From contig CM043869.1 of assembly GCA_023846275.1 (NCBI GenBank), forward strand, positions 39,024,737 through 39,088,736: 64,000 nucleotides of DNA. Direction: 5' to 3'. The DNA comes from Vanilla planifolia (taxonomy: Eukaryota > Streptophyta > Magnoliopsida > Asparagales > Orchidaceae). Below, one piece after another: positions 1 through 12,800 of this stretch; position 1 is the first letter of the stretch; each line of letters opens with the position of its first letter. Under the pieces are notes generated by a model, which had not been told where the DNA came from, made no database searches, and was given only the letters and a program-made list of their open reading frames with translations. Made by a program: the position numbers and the translations under genes.

Positions 1-844
1 AATATAGTGAATTAGAAAGACAACCAGCTAAAGACAAACAATAGACAGGAATCATGGAAAAGATGTTTCTTCTAGCCAAACTTCAATAACAAGTATGAAG
101 TCATTGAGCAGAACTTGGCTATATTAAAAAGGCACTGGAAATAAATATTAACCTGTTCATAAGGAACTAGGGTTCTAAAAACTGCAGCATAATGGGATAA
201 GACAAACCTGTAATAGAATTAAAGGATATCAGTAAGTGAACACCAACTAAAGAATATAATATAAAAGTTTTCAATCTACTTAACACCATCAGCACGAACA
301 GAAGAAATAGATAATATCAACAAAGCAAATAACAGAGATTCGCAACACATAAAATCAAAGATTCATTCACCTTTAATAGGCATAAAGATAATTAAGTTCC
401 TCATCTGCCCTTGAAAAAGTGATGATATGCACACACGCAACACAAAATTCTAGGGACACAAAATATGAGTTCAAATGAATTTCCAACAATAATAGAAGTA
501 ACAACAACATCATGCACTTCAAAGAAAAATCAAGGACAGCACTAAAGTTGATATAGGAGCAAATCTATTTGAAGATCTGCAACTTATCAAAGGAAAAACT
601 ACTCATGCATTGCAGCATCAGATAGTTGTGCAACTACTAAAAAGGGTTTGACAGGCACATCACCTTGAGTAGCCTCAATACAATTAAATTTTGGCGTCTG
701 GAGATAAACTCGAAAGTTGTAACAAGCCATACAACGTTTGATGACATTAACATGGAATGAAACCACAGATATTTTTCTTCACACAACCAAAGGAATTTTG
801 ATAAATGTCAAAATAGAATTACAAACAGTTAAAGTTTATTCCAT

Positions 845-1345
845 TAGAAGCAGTTAATCATCTAAAAATTTTCCCCGAGGCTTCCTAAATTTGAGTATGA
901 CTGGTATCCTAGGGATCAAATTTTGAACGCATATTCAGTTTTCTAACAACTAGCTTTGCAATATGAAGAATTTTATGCTTCAGAACTGCTCGTACTGAGT
1001 ATTTCAATGTCACCAGTACCAAGCTCAACTTCAGCAAACTCTTGATGATTGAATTTTCAAAACGAACTATTCAAAAATATACAATTGTAATTGATAAATT
1101 ATTCTACAAATGCTGAATTAGAATGAAATAAAAACTAATGCAAAGAATTACTACATGTGATTGAAAGATACCACTTTTGAACTGGTTAAAGATTATTCTA
1201 TTGCATGCTGTTAATCATCAAAACTTTTCCCTGGTCATTTTACATGTGGTTACCATCCAACAGATCTTGCTTTAAAATTATATTCGTATTTCTAAATTCT
1301 AGCATTGCAACTAGAAGAATTTTAAGCGTGATCAGAAGATCATTC
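845..1345. repeat. Diverged direct repeat, two short copies
   Basis: The text at 850-1000 and 1208-1345 shares ordered blocks: a 'gttaatcatc' block followed by a 'ttttccc' block, and further on a 'gcaa..gaagaatttta' block, about 350 bp apart. The second copy runs directly into the larger duplicated unit that follows. Identity is low and the ends are not sharp. Confidence 0.55.
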
Positions 1346-3255
1346 TATCACAAGTTATTGATTGGACTTTGTGCAAATGGTCTTTCAAAGTAGAGTTGAT
1401 TCTGGTTATGGAAATTCTTTCAAAGGTGGCATATGATCTAAATATCAAGTCATATTGGAAGATCATAGGAAGAGTCAAGAGAGATCAAAGTTTGATGCAA
1501 GTAGATTTCATTTAAAGTAATAAAGAAAAAGACCAAGTCATCCAACATATCTACAGCAATATCCTATCAAGCGGTAACTTACAGGCAATGTTTCACCTAG
1601 ATGCAGTTGAATTTCTGCAAAGCTTTGAAGTAAAAAGTTGTAGTTCGCTTCTTGGCTTTTCAATACATTAAGAATAATCAAATTTTGATATCAAAGTAGA
1701 AAAAAACATGCAAAAAATACAGAGGACTGCCTTGGAGCTCAAAATCAAATTAGACAATTTGACCCACAGTCAGACCATCCAATATATTAATTGGACCATC
1801 TGAAAAAGAACATGGAATAACAATGACAGCATATCAGAAGGATAGGCAATCAAACAATTCATGCAAGATTGCAAGCCAATTAAAAAAATAGACCAAGGTT
1901 CAAAGACCTGATCAAAAGGTTCAATCATGCCAATCAAAACAACCAATCATTTAGGATATGATGGGACTTATACCACCACTTTAAATATTTCTACAACCAA
2001 CTTGGCCAATTTAAATATCTATACTGCAAACTTTGAATCAAAACTTCAAATTTAAGTCACATGTGATGGGATTTGTGTCCAACATGAATTAGGGAGCTTT
2101 GTAAAGGATTTTGATCAGAAGTTCGATTATTTTTCAAATTTTGAAACTTAGTTTATCCTTAACATTACACATTTTTTAGAAGGGATTGTTTATATAGATC
2201 TGTTGAGGATTCAGAGCTATTAAATGATGTTCCAAAGTTAGAGGGACCGAACCCAAATTACCTAGTTTTGTGAAGGAGCACTCCCTTTGGTGTTGTGATA
2301 TCAATGCATAAAATCTATCTATTGTGGATCCGGATTCAAAGTCCCAAAAAGGGAATTCATGATTAGGAGATTATCCTGGCTATACAAGTTATTCATTGGA
2401 CCATCAACCATGTGCAGATGACTTTCCAAAGAAAAGTTAATTTGGGGAACCATGAAAAGGGGTATATGACTTAAAGATCAAAAACTTTTGAAAGACTCAA
2501 AGAGAAGCCAATGAGATCCAATTATAAGTCATGAAGTCAAAGCCTGAGTCATTTCACTTAAACAATAAATTGGTGGCAACATTTCACTTAAACACAGTTG
2601 GATTTCTACAAAGCTTTGAACTAGAAAGTTGTGAATTTTTCTTAGCTTTTCAAAGCGTCATTAATATCAAATTCTCATTGGGATAAAAAAAAACGATGTC
2701 AAAAATATTGGAGACTTTCCTAGAGCTCAAAACCAAATCAAAAGGTCTAATCCTCTAATACATATAGCCTAAGACATCTTTCAAATTATCTTAAGGCAGA
2801 CATCAAGACAAAACCATATCCTTTGAAGTTTGGAGAATCAATCAAATCATTCAATAAATTGGTGCATGATTGGACAGCAGTTCAGATAAAGGAAATCACA
2901 ATTCAAAGATTTGATTAGACAATTCAATTAGGCCAATCACACCGTGATCCTTCAGATAAGCTTCATCCAAAAATTATAAACTTAACAGTTCCTACCACCA
3001 TTGTTGCTTTACAACATCGAATTTGGGTCATATATGATGGTATCTATCCTCCATGACATCTAACAGCCAATTAACGAACTTTGAAAGGGATTTTGATCCA
3101 AGGCTTACATCTTTTCAAATTTTGAATTCTTGCTTACCCTTCATTGTGCACATCATGCACATATTTTGTTCAAGATTTGATTATTGATGTAAATTTCCTA
3201 AAAGTATGAAGCTATAAAAGAGGGGCCCCTAGGGATAGAAGGACCTACTTCTAGT
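1330..3255. repeat. About 1-kb tandem direct duplication, possibly two adjacent decayed LTRs
   Basis: Unit A (about 1330-2265) and unit B (about 2361-3255) share many blocks in the same order with an offset near 1 kb: 'caagttatt(g/c)attgga', 'ttctgcaaagctttgaa' against 'ttctacaaagctttgaa', 'gagctcaaaa(t/c)caaat', 'ggattttgatc', 'ttttcaaattttgaa'. Unit B ends with a TATA-like 'ctataaaagagg' at about 3212, followed by a stretch that could be a transcript leader. That layout suggests long terminal repeats of an old LTR element whose internal part is gone. No clear TG...CA ends or target duplication were found, so the LTR reading is inference; the duplication itself is visible. Confidence 0.6.
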
Positions 3256-3638
3256 TATCATATCTTGTCTAAGTTGCTTATTAGAGTAATTCCTTCAATA
3301 AAAATTTAGATTCTCTATTTTTCACTTTTTCTACACAACTTCAAAAAATTTGAGTTTTCTCAATGTGAGGAGTGTTAAGAGTGCTTCAATATTGTTGGAT
3401 TGAGGGTCTACAACAACAAGAATGATTTTGAACAAGTTTTTTGGATATACAAGGGGATGCAAACCTTATTTACCCTAATTTGTGTAGAATTCTTCTATTT
3501 TTTTAACTGGTTCAAGGTAAGAACATGACCCAAAGCTGCAAAACTTTCGCTAGTATTAAATATTGCAGCAATCAACAAGTCCAAAGTTACAGCACCAAAA
3601 TATTTTAGTTTGCAAATTCTTTAAAACAAACCATTAGA

Positions 3639-3701
3639 AAATAAGCAATTATAACTTGTAAATAAGCAATTATAGCTTGCAAATAAGCAATTATAGCTTG
3701 T
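3639..3701. repeat. Three tandem copies of a 21-bp unit
   Basis: Units at 3639-3659, 3660-3680 and 3681-3701 read 'aaataagcaattata(a/g)cttg(t/c)', differing at one or two bases each. The array lies 134 bp downstream of MON2 exon 7 on the transcribed strand. Confidence 0.9.
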
Positions 3702-3834
3702 AAATCATTGTCCTAATTTTGAACTGAAATGTAACAAAAACAAAAATAAAACATTACCACAAGTGATGGAACAATGACAGTTCGCTCAAAAACAGGTATA
3801 CTATTAATTTCGGTGCTGCAGTTAGAATACTCAC

Positions 3835-6800
3835 TCCAGTATATCCAAAGCAAATATCCTTTGAAGCGAATGCACCCGCAACCAAACGGCCTGTTAAAAC
3901 TCAATAATTTATTATCCTTATAACACAGAGACACCTCATAATGAAATTAAAATAGAGGAATTTCAGATTTCATTCAACACATACAGATCCACCTGCAGCA
4001 AGAGCTGTCAAGTCCTCAAGTAGAAGAAGACCAAGTTTCCCCGCCTTGGTCAAGGTTTCTCTCATGACAGGTTGAGAAGAAATACTGCTAGTATCCAGTG
4101 ACCTATCACAATTTCCATGGGCCAAATCACAAAATGGCTAGATGAACACAACATAATTTCAAGAGAAGGAAAGTTTGAGAACTTAAGTTGTGTATTCATA
4201 CACACTTATACTAACTTGCGGGTGTGTGTCAATAAGACATAAATGCACAAGGAAACAACTATATTTACTTAGTTTATTCCTGGTGAAGGATAACATATCT
4301 GTAGAGAAGTCAAAAGAACTAACTGATTGATACTTCGTGTAACATCATTTGCAACAGAATTAGCTCGAGAAGCATGACTACCACATTTCCCAGAAGGAAG
4401 TGATTCACTAGAAACAACGTTATCGAATATTAAAGCAACTGCCTGTCTGAAGGTAGCTGCAGCTGTGCTGGAAGAAAAACATAGGAATTAAAAGAGGAAA
4501 AATATATTCTTCTAATTTCTATTTGCAGATAGCAAATGCTTCAAAAACTTACTTACGAACACTGTCAGAAGATCGGCTACTTTCAAGCAAACGAAGACAA
4601 ATACCAAGAGCTTGAGCCATATCATCCTGGGTAACGACAATCATAAAAAAAACTACAGTCTACAACCATATTACCATAACAAAAGGCCATGTTTATATGA
4701 ATATGAGGACACAGAAGTATCTCTCACTAAATATAAGAAAATATTATCCGCTAAGAAGCACATCTCCAATTTTAACCAAGCTTGGCAACTCAATTTTGTC
4801 TTGCACATATTACTACAAAATAATAAACTTTTCTTCAATCTTAAGTATGTAACCTTGGAAGTTTAATTCCCATAAACTTTTCTAAGGCAAATTGGACAAT
4901 GGAATGCTTAGTTAATTAATAGACATGCTAAAATCTTGACAAAAGAATGTGATGAATGTTCCTTTATGACAACAAAAAAAATAATTCTAGATTTAGATAG
5001 AAGAAAAATTATTCAAAAAGTTTAAATATCATGATTGGAATGACAAAAGGCAATGCACAAGTAATACAAGTCTTTTGATAATAAGTTTCATAGATAAACC
5101 AAAATTGTTTGAAACAAACTACTTAGACTATAAAACTAAGAAAAGCTCTAGATTTAAAGCACAAATGAGTCAAAACGTGAACTTTTCTCTATTTTTTCTA
5201 CCAAATAACTCATCCTTAAACTCTAAGCAGTGCAAGATGTTGTATTATTGACCTTTAGTCATGGTACTTTGTTTGATAATAATAAATCCTAAATATTTCC
5301 TAATTAATTTGTTTAAGTGAATTTTCAGATTTTAGGTAATCGATACTCATGTTAATGAAAGATTTAAAGAAGAAGAGCAAATGTCAAATTTCATGAAGAT
5401 TGTCTTGGTTGGAGTGTCAAACTACCAAGAGATACATTTTGAATTTAATTTTAAATATTTCAATTTTACTTTGATTAAAATATTAAGCTTAATTGAAATA
5501 TTTATTACAAGACAAAATCTTATATTTTATCTATTTTTTATATACATACACATTCAAAGTAATACATATATTATCTATAATATCCATGCAGTTAACATAT
5601 CATCATCCTACATAATTATTATTGTACAACCCAACAGAATTACTCACATCATCATCTCAGCAATTTTAAATATGTACAATAAACAAATAAAAAATAAACC
5701 ATATGTACAATTCATAATAATTATACAAAGTTGTTAAAAATAAAAATAAAACTTAACATTTTATTTTTATGCTTATTATTTCCTTCACTATAATCCCGAT
5801 GCACCTAAAATGCTAGTGCTAACAAATAAATCGAGCCAACTGTCTTTGACACAACCTAAATAACACAAGACATAAAGATGATAAAACAATAAAATAATTT
5901 AGGTTATACCAGATACAAGGTTTTGATTTAACAAATCATCTACACATGCAATACTACCATACATATGCAAGCTTTACATATTCATTTCACATTTACATTT
6001 TTCTTTCTTATTTAATTGGTATTCTTGGCATTTATTCTTGTTTTTGCCACATTAATAGGCCGTTTTTTCACTCTCACGAGAATATAGAGTAACTCCACAC
6101 ATAAACAATACTCTTCTGTTTCACAAGCTTCCACAACTAGCATAAACAAGCTACTTCTATCCCATGGGTTCTCACCCTTCATTGGAACAAGCTACTTCTA
6201 TCTCACAAAATTTCATACACTGCATAAACAAGTTGGTTTTCCATCCCATAATCCTCTCACCCTTCAATAGACTAAGCTATCTCTATCTCACAGAGTTTCA
6301 CATATTCCCTCACATAAACAATACTACCATTTTTTCCCATAGAGACCAATACATTCCCTCACATAGTTCAAGGCATTATTCTTATTACTTAATTGGCATG
6401 CCTTAGGCTTATAAATGCTTTTGTCAACAAATGACAAAGCACACAATTTCATGCAATTTCTTAGTCAAATACATGTAATCATGTACCTACTCAAATAGTC
6501 TGCATATGAAACGATCATGTAATGCAAATAATACAAACGTAGCATATGAAACCATATAACTCGATAGCAAAAATATACAATCCAAATTATATTGACACAC
6601 AGCATGACATCACAACATTAGCCACATGCAACTACATAACGTGCCAAATTGCCTAGAAAAAGCCATGCTATCCAACATCATCACATCAAACATATGAACA
6701 TATAACGTGCCAAGTACCTACACAAAACTAAGCTATTAAACAGCAACATATCAAGCATACACATATAATATGTTAGATGCTTATCTCGAAATCACAAGTT

Positions 6801-9800
6801 TGAAATTCAATTCCATCTTCCTTTTTCTTTCTTGTGCTACAATCATATAGGAAAAATATATACTAATTCTAGTGCAATTTCAATTTGTTAGCTTTATTAG
6901 GCTAAATAGAATATATGATAATTCTATGTTCTTCTTTACATTTCACACCCTCTCCTTTGTTTTCTCCATCTTTTTTTTCCTACTCTCTTCTTTCTCCTTT
7001 TTCTCCATTCTCTCTACTATTTTCTCTTCTCTCCTATCTTTAGAAATGTTGCCATGCCCTAATCCCAAGGAGACACATCGGCCAACTCCTCAAATCAACC
7101 TTGCCTTTTTCCCTTCCAGCTTCTCCCTCCCCCTCTTAGCAATCCCACAAAACAACAACCAAAGCTAGGGTTGGGACCCACCGCAAGGGTTTACTTGGCT
7201 ATGTGAGTGGAATTTGATGCCTCGTCAATCCCATTAAAAAATAGACAACAAACACAGTAGCAAGCAACTACGAGAGATTAAGGTTAGAGATTTGTGCGAA
7301 GGTACCAACCTATGCAAGAGGGATAAAAGAATTTCAAGCAAAAAGTAAAGTTGGCCAACGAAACCAATGTTATTAGACATTTCTCGAAGAGCTTTATCAG
7401 ATTATATATTTATTCATAAATTTTAAAACAATATTTTTTAGTATTTTTAATGCAATTTATGAGATAACTAGTATTCATATAAAATTTTTAAATATCAATA
7501 CCATTCTATTCCCATAAGAATTTGAGAATGTTATAATACTAGCAACACCACTATTTATATCCCAAATATAAACCACTAATCAAATATGATAACATGGTTA
7601 CAAATCATACTTATGACTCATTATCACTACCTTCCCAAAACTTGAGTCAAATGCATTTCATTTTAGATCTACCAATAGAAAAATCTATTGATTATATGAG
7701 CATTATTCAAAACTTAAATTTTAGCTTTAACAAACTTATATGTTGCCACCTCAATATCATCATGGCATGTGAATCTTACTTTCCATAACACCCACAAGTG
7801 AAGCAAACAATATTGAATCCCAAATAACAATATTTCTAATACAAAAAAAGATAATATAATAGTCAAACTACATGGCAAAACTTTAAAACAACAAATTTAA
7901 TAATAAAAATATTTAATTATATAACTTTTTCTAATACTTCAAGAAAGAACCATAGATCAACTATTACAAAATGTCCCCCATAAAATGCAAAAGACTATAT
8001 AAAACACAAATAAAAATATTTAATTAAAAATTCAAACAAAAATTAAAAAATGAGAAGCCAGTGCCACTATTATTATGGGCAACAATAGGAAAAAATATTT
8101 TTATTATTAAAAATTTATAATATAAAATAATATTACATAATATTTATAATATAAACATACATAATGTATCATAAAATGCATGCAAAATATTTATATTTTT
8201 TATCACAACACATATTGACTTTTTTATAATACATTAGTCAATTATTCATAAATAATATTTCCTTCGAAATTTCTTAGTTGTAGTCCTATATCAATGCTTA
8301 TTTCTATCGACTTGTAACGTTAATATTCACCAACCCCTGCCCTTATTGATGTTGTCGCCTATCAACACGTGCTAGCAATGTTTCCCATATCTCACTTTCA
8401 TCAGTGCCCTCTATTAATGCTCTTTGTTGTATTTAATGCATAGAAATAAATATATGATATGAATCTAAATACGTTACTTCATGTATATGTACATATAAAT
8501 ACTTGTAATCACTAAAAAATTAATTAAACATAAATTAGTGACAAACAAATGACTTCGAATCTCAATGTTGAAGGAGGACATCAAAGTAGGCTGATAACAA
8601 CACACGACAATGACGAATGTGATAGAAGACAATGTTCAATAAAGGGTGTTGTCTTCAAAACAGACAACAAAAGCAGATCGAACTGTGAAATATAATATTA
8701 TAAATAAATAATCTTTGTAGTATAATAAAATATAAGTATTTAGCATACAATTTATAATATCACATGTATAATATAAATATTATACAAGATTGGATATATA
8801 TTACAATAAATTTGATCACAAAGATGTTTGTGTTTATTGTTATCTATATAATAAGGACAATAGATCTTTTTCAAATTTTTTTTTTCTATTTTCAATTTTG
8901 CATTTCATGCAATGTCAATATTATATGAACAATGTTATGTAAGCCCCACCCCCCAACCCCAATGTTATCGATGAGCCAAGATTATAACTCAATTGACCAG
9001 TATTGTTTCCCCCTTGACTGGAGACAATATGTTCCTTTCTCACAAATAGCTCAAAAACTTACATGATCTAATAATTTACATGAATAGTACATTGTTGCAT
9101 TCAGAATGAAGCATTATTTTCCTCAGTTGTAAGTATATCATACCATACACCAGATATATTTGTTATCTTATTATGTAGTTGACAGTCAACCAATAGTTTA
9201 TATTAACAGTTGATTTTCCAACCAGTATTTATCATGTCTAAGCTCGACATATTATTCAAAAAAGACACCAATCGAGGTGCTTGTATTAATGCAGCATAAA
9301 GTAAATGAATATTATGCTTAATTATTAATTTCAATACCCAATAATTGGGATTGACCTTGTTTAATGACTTGTGCTGAATATGAGGAGAATTTTAGCTATC
9401 ATACTAATACCCTAATTACCCAATCCTACCAGATTTATGAGCAGAAGAATAGATGAAAAACAAGAAAATGGAAAGCTCAATGATGAGTTACAAACTTCGG
9501 TATATAAGCTTTTTGCAAAAATAGAGAAGTGATGGCAATGTCAATTTATGATGTTCCAAACTGAACTGCTACAAGCATCAAAAGGATATTTGTGTGTTCA
9601 CAAAAGCATATGATTGCTGAAAATGACTTGTACATGGCTCAAGAAGATCGTTTGATGCCAAAAAGATTATTTGATGCTTCAACTAACACATGAAATCCAA
9701 TAAATTGGCAACTGAAAAGAAGGATCAACTATAGCAAGTTCAAATATTAGTAAAAATTACAAGACCTGCATGCAAGGAATTTGATGCGACAAAATTCCCA

Positions 9801-12800
9801 ACTTGCACACCATTTCACTTTGAACAAGTTCCACAACCATAGCATGGCTATATTAAGATAATCAGTAAGGCATATGACCAAGAAAATTGCATACCTCAGT
9901 ATCAGGATGTAAATTGGATTGGAAAATCATCAATATAGCCTGCAACGTTTTGAGTTGAACGCCATCATCTGCCATCTCTGCATGCTGCAGAAAAAGTATC
10001 AGCAAAATGCTTTATCACAAACTTTTCAAAAAATGATAAGACTAAAGATCGCTAATAAAATAGTGTCCAGCAAAACATATCAGACAGGAGCACTATCATA
10101 ACTTTTCATAACCATATATCATTTTTTACCTTCATGTAACAGAAAAATATTTGCTGAGCACAGAGTTGCATGAAAAAAAAATTATTTTGGTTAAAAAGGC
10201 TTCAACATTACAATCCGCACAGTGATACCTGGAAATGAAAAGCAGCACCACCCAAGTTGAGACATCATGCTTTCTAAGAGTTTTGATGGTAGTTATCCAA
10301 CTTCGGAGATAAATTACAAAGAAACATTGGAAAGTATTTCTCTCCCTTCAGCATATAAAAAAAATGTAAGAATTTGTGAAAGATATTTTGGATGAACATT
10401 GAATTTAGTTGATGGCCACACCCAAAGAGAGGTATTCCAAGTTCAGGCATTCAGTGCTGACTCTGAACATTGGACCAACTTCAGTGCATGATATTTCATT
10501 TATCCTCTCTTCTTAACTCTCTATCTATTGTCAATTTATGCAGCTTCACTCTCATTTTCTCTTTCTAATTTGCTACTTCCGTTCATTTCTTCTCTAGCTC
10601 TCAAAACATAAGATTCCCTTTGTCCTACATCAAATTGGTACAAGAGCAAGTGTTTTGCTCCTATGAAGCCAACGATCCTTCCAGCTCTTTCATTGTTTTC
10701 ACACTAACCACAAGATCTGCTAACATCCAATCATCACATTAACCCTTTAAAGAAAAAATGTATGATCTAGGAAATCTTTTCACATAAAAAGCCTTCTTAG
10801 TCCCTATACCCTCTACTCTTGCCAAAGAACTTTTCTCTTCTATCTCTCTCAGATTAACCTATTAGCCATAAGTGGCATCCACATGGGTCCATGCCTTGTT
10901 GGCAATAAATGGCTTCATTGTGGGTCAGCACTATGTTGGCAGTAAGAGGCTTCCCTGCAAGTCCGCATGGTAGACGAGTGGCGTCCATTATGTGCGCAAT
11001 CATCACAGGAATGTGTTCGCTTCCTTTCGAGTGCCTTGTGCTTGCTCCACTAGGTCATTGTGAATGCACTATGACGTTAGGGTAAGCATTCTTTCTATTA
11101 GTAATTGCTTTTAGGAGAATTGATAATGTCTGAGGTCCTACGACTGATACCAAAGAGGAGATTGCAAGTTCAAACCCCTGTTGTGTCACTAGAGAAGGGG
11201 GGATTGTTGGCCATAAGTGGCATCGCCTTGTCAACAATAAGTGGGTTTCTTGTGAGCCCACGTCATGTTAGCAGTAATTGACTTCCCCATGGGTCTGAGC
11301 AGACGATTACTATCCACGTGGAACGTGGATCCGAGTCTAACTCCCCATTAGGTGCTCAATCACTGCGAGCATGGGTGCACTTCCCTTTTGGGTGACTTGT
11401 GCTTACTCTGGGTTATTATGAATACACTAAAAGACTAGGATAATCTTTCTATCAATAATTAGTTTTAGGAGAATTGATAGCACCCGAGATCCTACATAAT
11501 CCATCATTCTCATGTTTATTGTATCTTAAAAGCATACATCTCCATGTGAAATGGAGTGAATTTTTTTCTTATCACACTATTTTTTCACACCTACCATCTA
11601 AATGCTCAACATCACAGTAAACCCTAGATAAAGCAAAAACAATTTGAAGGAATTCTGTTGATAATATCACTGCATCTAGCCAGTTACCTGACATCAAATA
11701 TCAAAAAAAACCTCTAGTTCAATTACAGCAATTAGATTAGCATACTTTCAATGTTGTTGGGCCTTCACCATATCAACAACCATGCTTGATGATCCCATCA
11801 GATCATAGATATATTACAACTAGCAAAGCTCATTTATTTCTAAGCTCTTTGATAACTTGGTCCATTTTCTAGGTCAATTTCAAGTATGTCTCCTTCATTT
11901 AAGTTCAATCTTTCATACTTAGACCTCCCTGAATGGCTAATGACTTGTTTTAATGAGACTAAGAAAAATTTGTTTGGCAATTAACCAACCAACTAACATT
12001 AAAAACCAAATAGAATTCCTACATTTAGCTACATATCAAGTTGTGCATGTATGTGATCATGATTCTAACAAATTTTCAATTCTAGATTAATGAGGAATCA
12101 AAAATATTGTAAAATAATTATGGACATGCATAATCTTGTAAGTTTGCTTCTAGCTTTCCAATTAAATTTCTAAATCTTCAAATAGAACACCATTCTAGAC
12201 CCTACAAAGTCACTTAGTCAAATGAAGAGCTTGTGAACATCTCCTATAATTACTAGCACTAATGAACTTCACAGAATATTTAACTACTATATGGTGTGAT
12301 GTGGTACCCATAACACATGAGACGTGTGACCAAAATAATTTCTCATAGTCACCACCATGAAGATAACTTCTACAAGATCTAACAAAAAATAAGAATCATA
12401 ATCCTAATTTGTAAACCAAATGCCATCACACTTGTTAAGCCCACCATGCTTGAGGAAGTTCCTAAGACATAATCTCGTAAGTTTTTTTCTAGCTTTTCAA
12501 TTAATATCTAAACCTTCAAATAGAACACCATCCTAGACCCTACAAAGTCACTTAGTCAAATGAAGAGCTTGCGAACATCTCTTATAATGTCTAGTACTAA
12601 TGAACTTTAAAACATATTTTACTACAACATGGTGAAAGGCATTACCCATATCACATGAGATGTGTGACCAAATAATTTTTCTCATACTCAACACTATGAA
12701 GATGACTTTTACAAGATTTAGCAAAAAAAAATCATAATCCTACTTTGCAAACTAAATACTCTTACATTTGTTAATCCCACCATACTTGAGGACGTTCCTA

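Larger units (their letters stand above)
1..3834 (-). other. MON2 intron after exon 7, partial; repeat-rich
   Basis: I found no further MON2 coding exon here on the minus strand. The family's next segment (the stretch leading to the conserved QVLRHQICSLLMTSLRT-type motif) is absent, so exon 8 lies left of base 1. The stretch holds degenerate direct repeats (845-1345 and 1330-3255) and a 21-bp triplet repeat just downstream of exon 7. Confidence 0.7.

Noticed and set aside
6872-7168. 98-codon Phe/Ser-rich frame
   Set aside because: Pyrimidine-rich intron DNA that gives a low-complexity translation. It lies within MON2 intron 3.
11160-11180. tRNA gene suggested by 'gttcaaacccc'
   Set aside because: No A box at the right distance and no cloverleaf could be formed. 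At most it is a SINE-like B box.
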